NCBI GenBank assembly: GCA_028565635.1
Contig: JAOXYB010019615.1
Location: 7,525 to 17,816, forward strand
Reading direction: 5' to 3'
Source: Phoronis ovalis
Lineage: Eukaryota > Phoronida > Phoronidae
DNA: 10,292 nucleotides
This document shows, piece after piece, positions 1 through 10,292 of the stretch. The position numbers were made by a program, and so were the translations under genes. Positions within the stretch are counted from its first letter, which is position 1. The number at the start of each line of letters is the position of its first letter. The notes below the pieces were generated by a model. That model had not been told where the DNA came from, did not search any database, and saw nothing but the letters and a program-made list of their open reading frames with translations.

Positions 1-104
1 GTGTATCTACTACATCATAGATTTATGTGTATCTACTACATCATAGATTTATGTGTATCTACTACATCATAGATTTACGTGCATCTACTACATCATAGAT
101 TTGA
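1..104. repeat. 26-bp minisatellite, 4 copies, in intron 22
   Basis: Four head-to-tail 26-bp units (1-26, 27-52, 53-78, 79-104), each built around GTGTATCTACTACATCATAG. Copies 1 and 2 are identical. Copy 3 differs at its last base. Copy 4 has a C at position 4 and a changed end. The array is cut by the window edge, so its true length is unknown. It lies just 29 bp past exon 22 inside the TBCD intron. There are no unique spacers, so this is not a CRISPR. Confidence 0.95.
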
Positions 105-133
105 CCTACAAATTAACAAACTTCTAGCTTTAC

Positions 134-9575
<9,442 letters not shown>

Positions 9576-10034
9576 TTTCGAAGCTGACTCAGTAGTAGTC
9601 AGTTAACTATTACCCCGTCACAAAGAGAAACTTCAACAAAATATAATTTTATCAAATTACAGTAATCAACTACATCCAAAGTTTTTTAACATGGAAGTTC
9701 AAAGTAAAGTATTGTAATCTAATGTTGTTACTTTCATTAAATCCAAATTTGATGCAATTTTACCGTTAAGTCTTAACATCGCTATTGTATAAGCACACAT
9801 CAGCACATGATACATCTGATGATCTGGGACCGGTGAACCTCACTAGCAGACGAAATCATATAGTATTGTGCTTATTATCACATTGAGACTCCATCCCGTT
9901 TCCGCAGCATCGTGCATCTACACCGGTGATTTAGCAAGAATAGATTACTTACACGGTGTGTAATTGCATCACTTGCATTTTGCAATTGCATACGGATTAC
10001 GGTATGTTAATTGTTATACTTATTATAGTATTAA

Positions 10035-10080
10035 CTCCCTATCCTATTCCTACTCCTAGTCCTACTCCTACTCCTAGTCC
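10035..10080. repeat. Degenerate CCTACT/CCTAGT low-complexity run
   Basis: A 46-bp pyrimidine-rich stretch on the plus strand made of near-hexamer steps (TCCTAC, TCCTAG). It gives a strand-asymmetric purine-rich run when read in the TBCD direction. It looks like a decayed simple repeat bordering the hairpin repeats. Confidence 0.85.
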
Positions 10081-10124
10081 CGACTTCGTTAGTCCTGGTT
10101 CATGACGTTCCATTGACGTTCTGC

Positions 10125-10292
10125 ACTAGTCCTGCTAGCATGACCCTACTATGGACAGCCTACGGCTTGTCCGTACTAAGGGTACGGTCCTGCCCACCTC
10201 ATATCTCAAACTAGACCTGCAAGCATGACCCTTACTTATGGACAGCCTACAGCTTGTCCGTAAGGGTCATGGCCGGCTCATATCTCAGATAG
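10125..10292. repeat. Two tandem copies of an ~85-bp hairpin-bearing repeat
   Basis: Copy A is 10125-10209 (starts ACTAGTCCTGCTAGCATGAC) and copy B is 10210-10292 (starts ACTAGACCTGCAAGCATGAC). They share TGGACAGCCTAC(G/A)GCTTGTCCGTA and a CTCATATCTCA end. Within copy B, CATGACCCTTAC (10224-10235) is the exact reverse complement of GTAAGGGTCATG (10260-10271). An inner GGACA/TGTCC pair (10240-10244/10255-10259) stacks inside. Copy A keeps the inner stem but its outer stem is degraded (ACCCT 10143-10147 / AGGGT 10179-10183). The array may continue past the window edge. Confidence 0.9.

Larger units (their letters stand above)
9576..10292 (-). promoter_or_regulatory. TBCD 5' flank: 5' UTR and putative promoter region
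   Basis: This is the 717 bp upstream of the start codon. The in-frame TAA (9603-9605) shows the frame does not extend upstream. No transcription start or clear TATA box can be fixed. An AT-rich TATA-like stretch lies at about 9638-9652, but the window is AT-rich throughout. No coding sequence was recognised on either strand. The distal part holds a perfect 10-bp palindrome TGCAATTGCA (9981-9990), a pyrimidine-rich run and two hairpin repeats, listed separately. A non-coding first exon further upstream cannot be excluded. Confidence 0.5.

Noticed and set aside
1-104. CRISPR-like array
   Set aside because: Units are directly adjacent with no unique spacers, and the host DNA is a eukaryotic intron.
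9638-9652. TATA box for TBCD
   Set aside because: Such AT-rich matches are frequent throughout the window, and no transcription start can be placed.

Overview
This window is eukaryotic nuclear DNA. The base composition is AT-rich. Coding sequence is broken into 22 short exons, all with GT-AG introns, on the minus strand. There is no operon-like packing and no long uninterrupted ORF. Joined in order, the exons give one continuous reading frame of 762 codons plus 2 nt. The protein is the N-terminal roughly two thirds of tubulin-folding cofactor D (TBCD), recognised from family motifs that recur in the right order along the whole length. The many short introns (about 160-640 bp) and good similarity to vertebrate TBCD suggest an intron-rich invertebrate animal. 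The exact lineage cannot be fixed from the sequence alone.

Layout, right to left in the direction of transcription: positions 9576-10292 are the 5' flank and 5' UTR. This flank holds a pyrimidine-rich CCTAST-type run (about 10035-10080) and two copies of an 85-bp hairpin-bearing repeat at the window edge. The start codon is at 9575-9573, in a good initiation context, with an in-frame upstream TAA. Exons 1-22 then run down to position 134. The coding sequence continues beyond the left edge, so the C-terminal third of TBCD is missing because the window ends, not because the gene is broken. I saw no frameshift, internal stop or non-canonical splice site.

The remaining structure is repeats: a 26-bp minisatellite in intron 22 at the left edge (1-104), a perfect palindrome with 28-bp arms in intron 2 (8379-8436), a 60-bp tandem duplication in intron 1 (9077-9194), and several small palindromes or low-complexity stretches. 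I found no second gene, RNA gene, transposase or CRISPR array. The gene is a conserved housekeeping chaperone, and nothing in the window supports a new multi-gene system. The repeats, especially the intron 2 palindrome and the upstream hairpin repeat, are the parts worth a second look.
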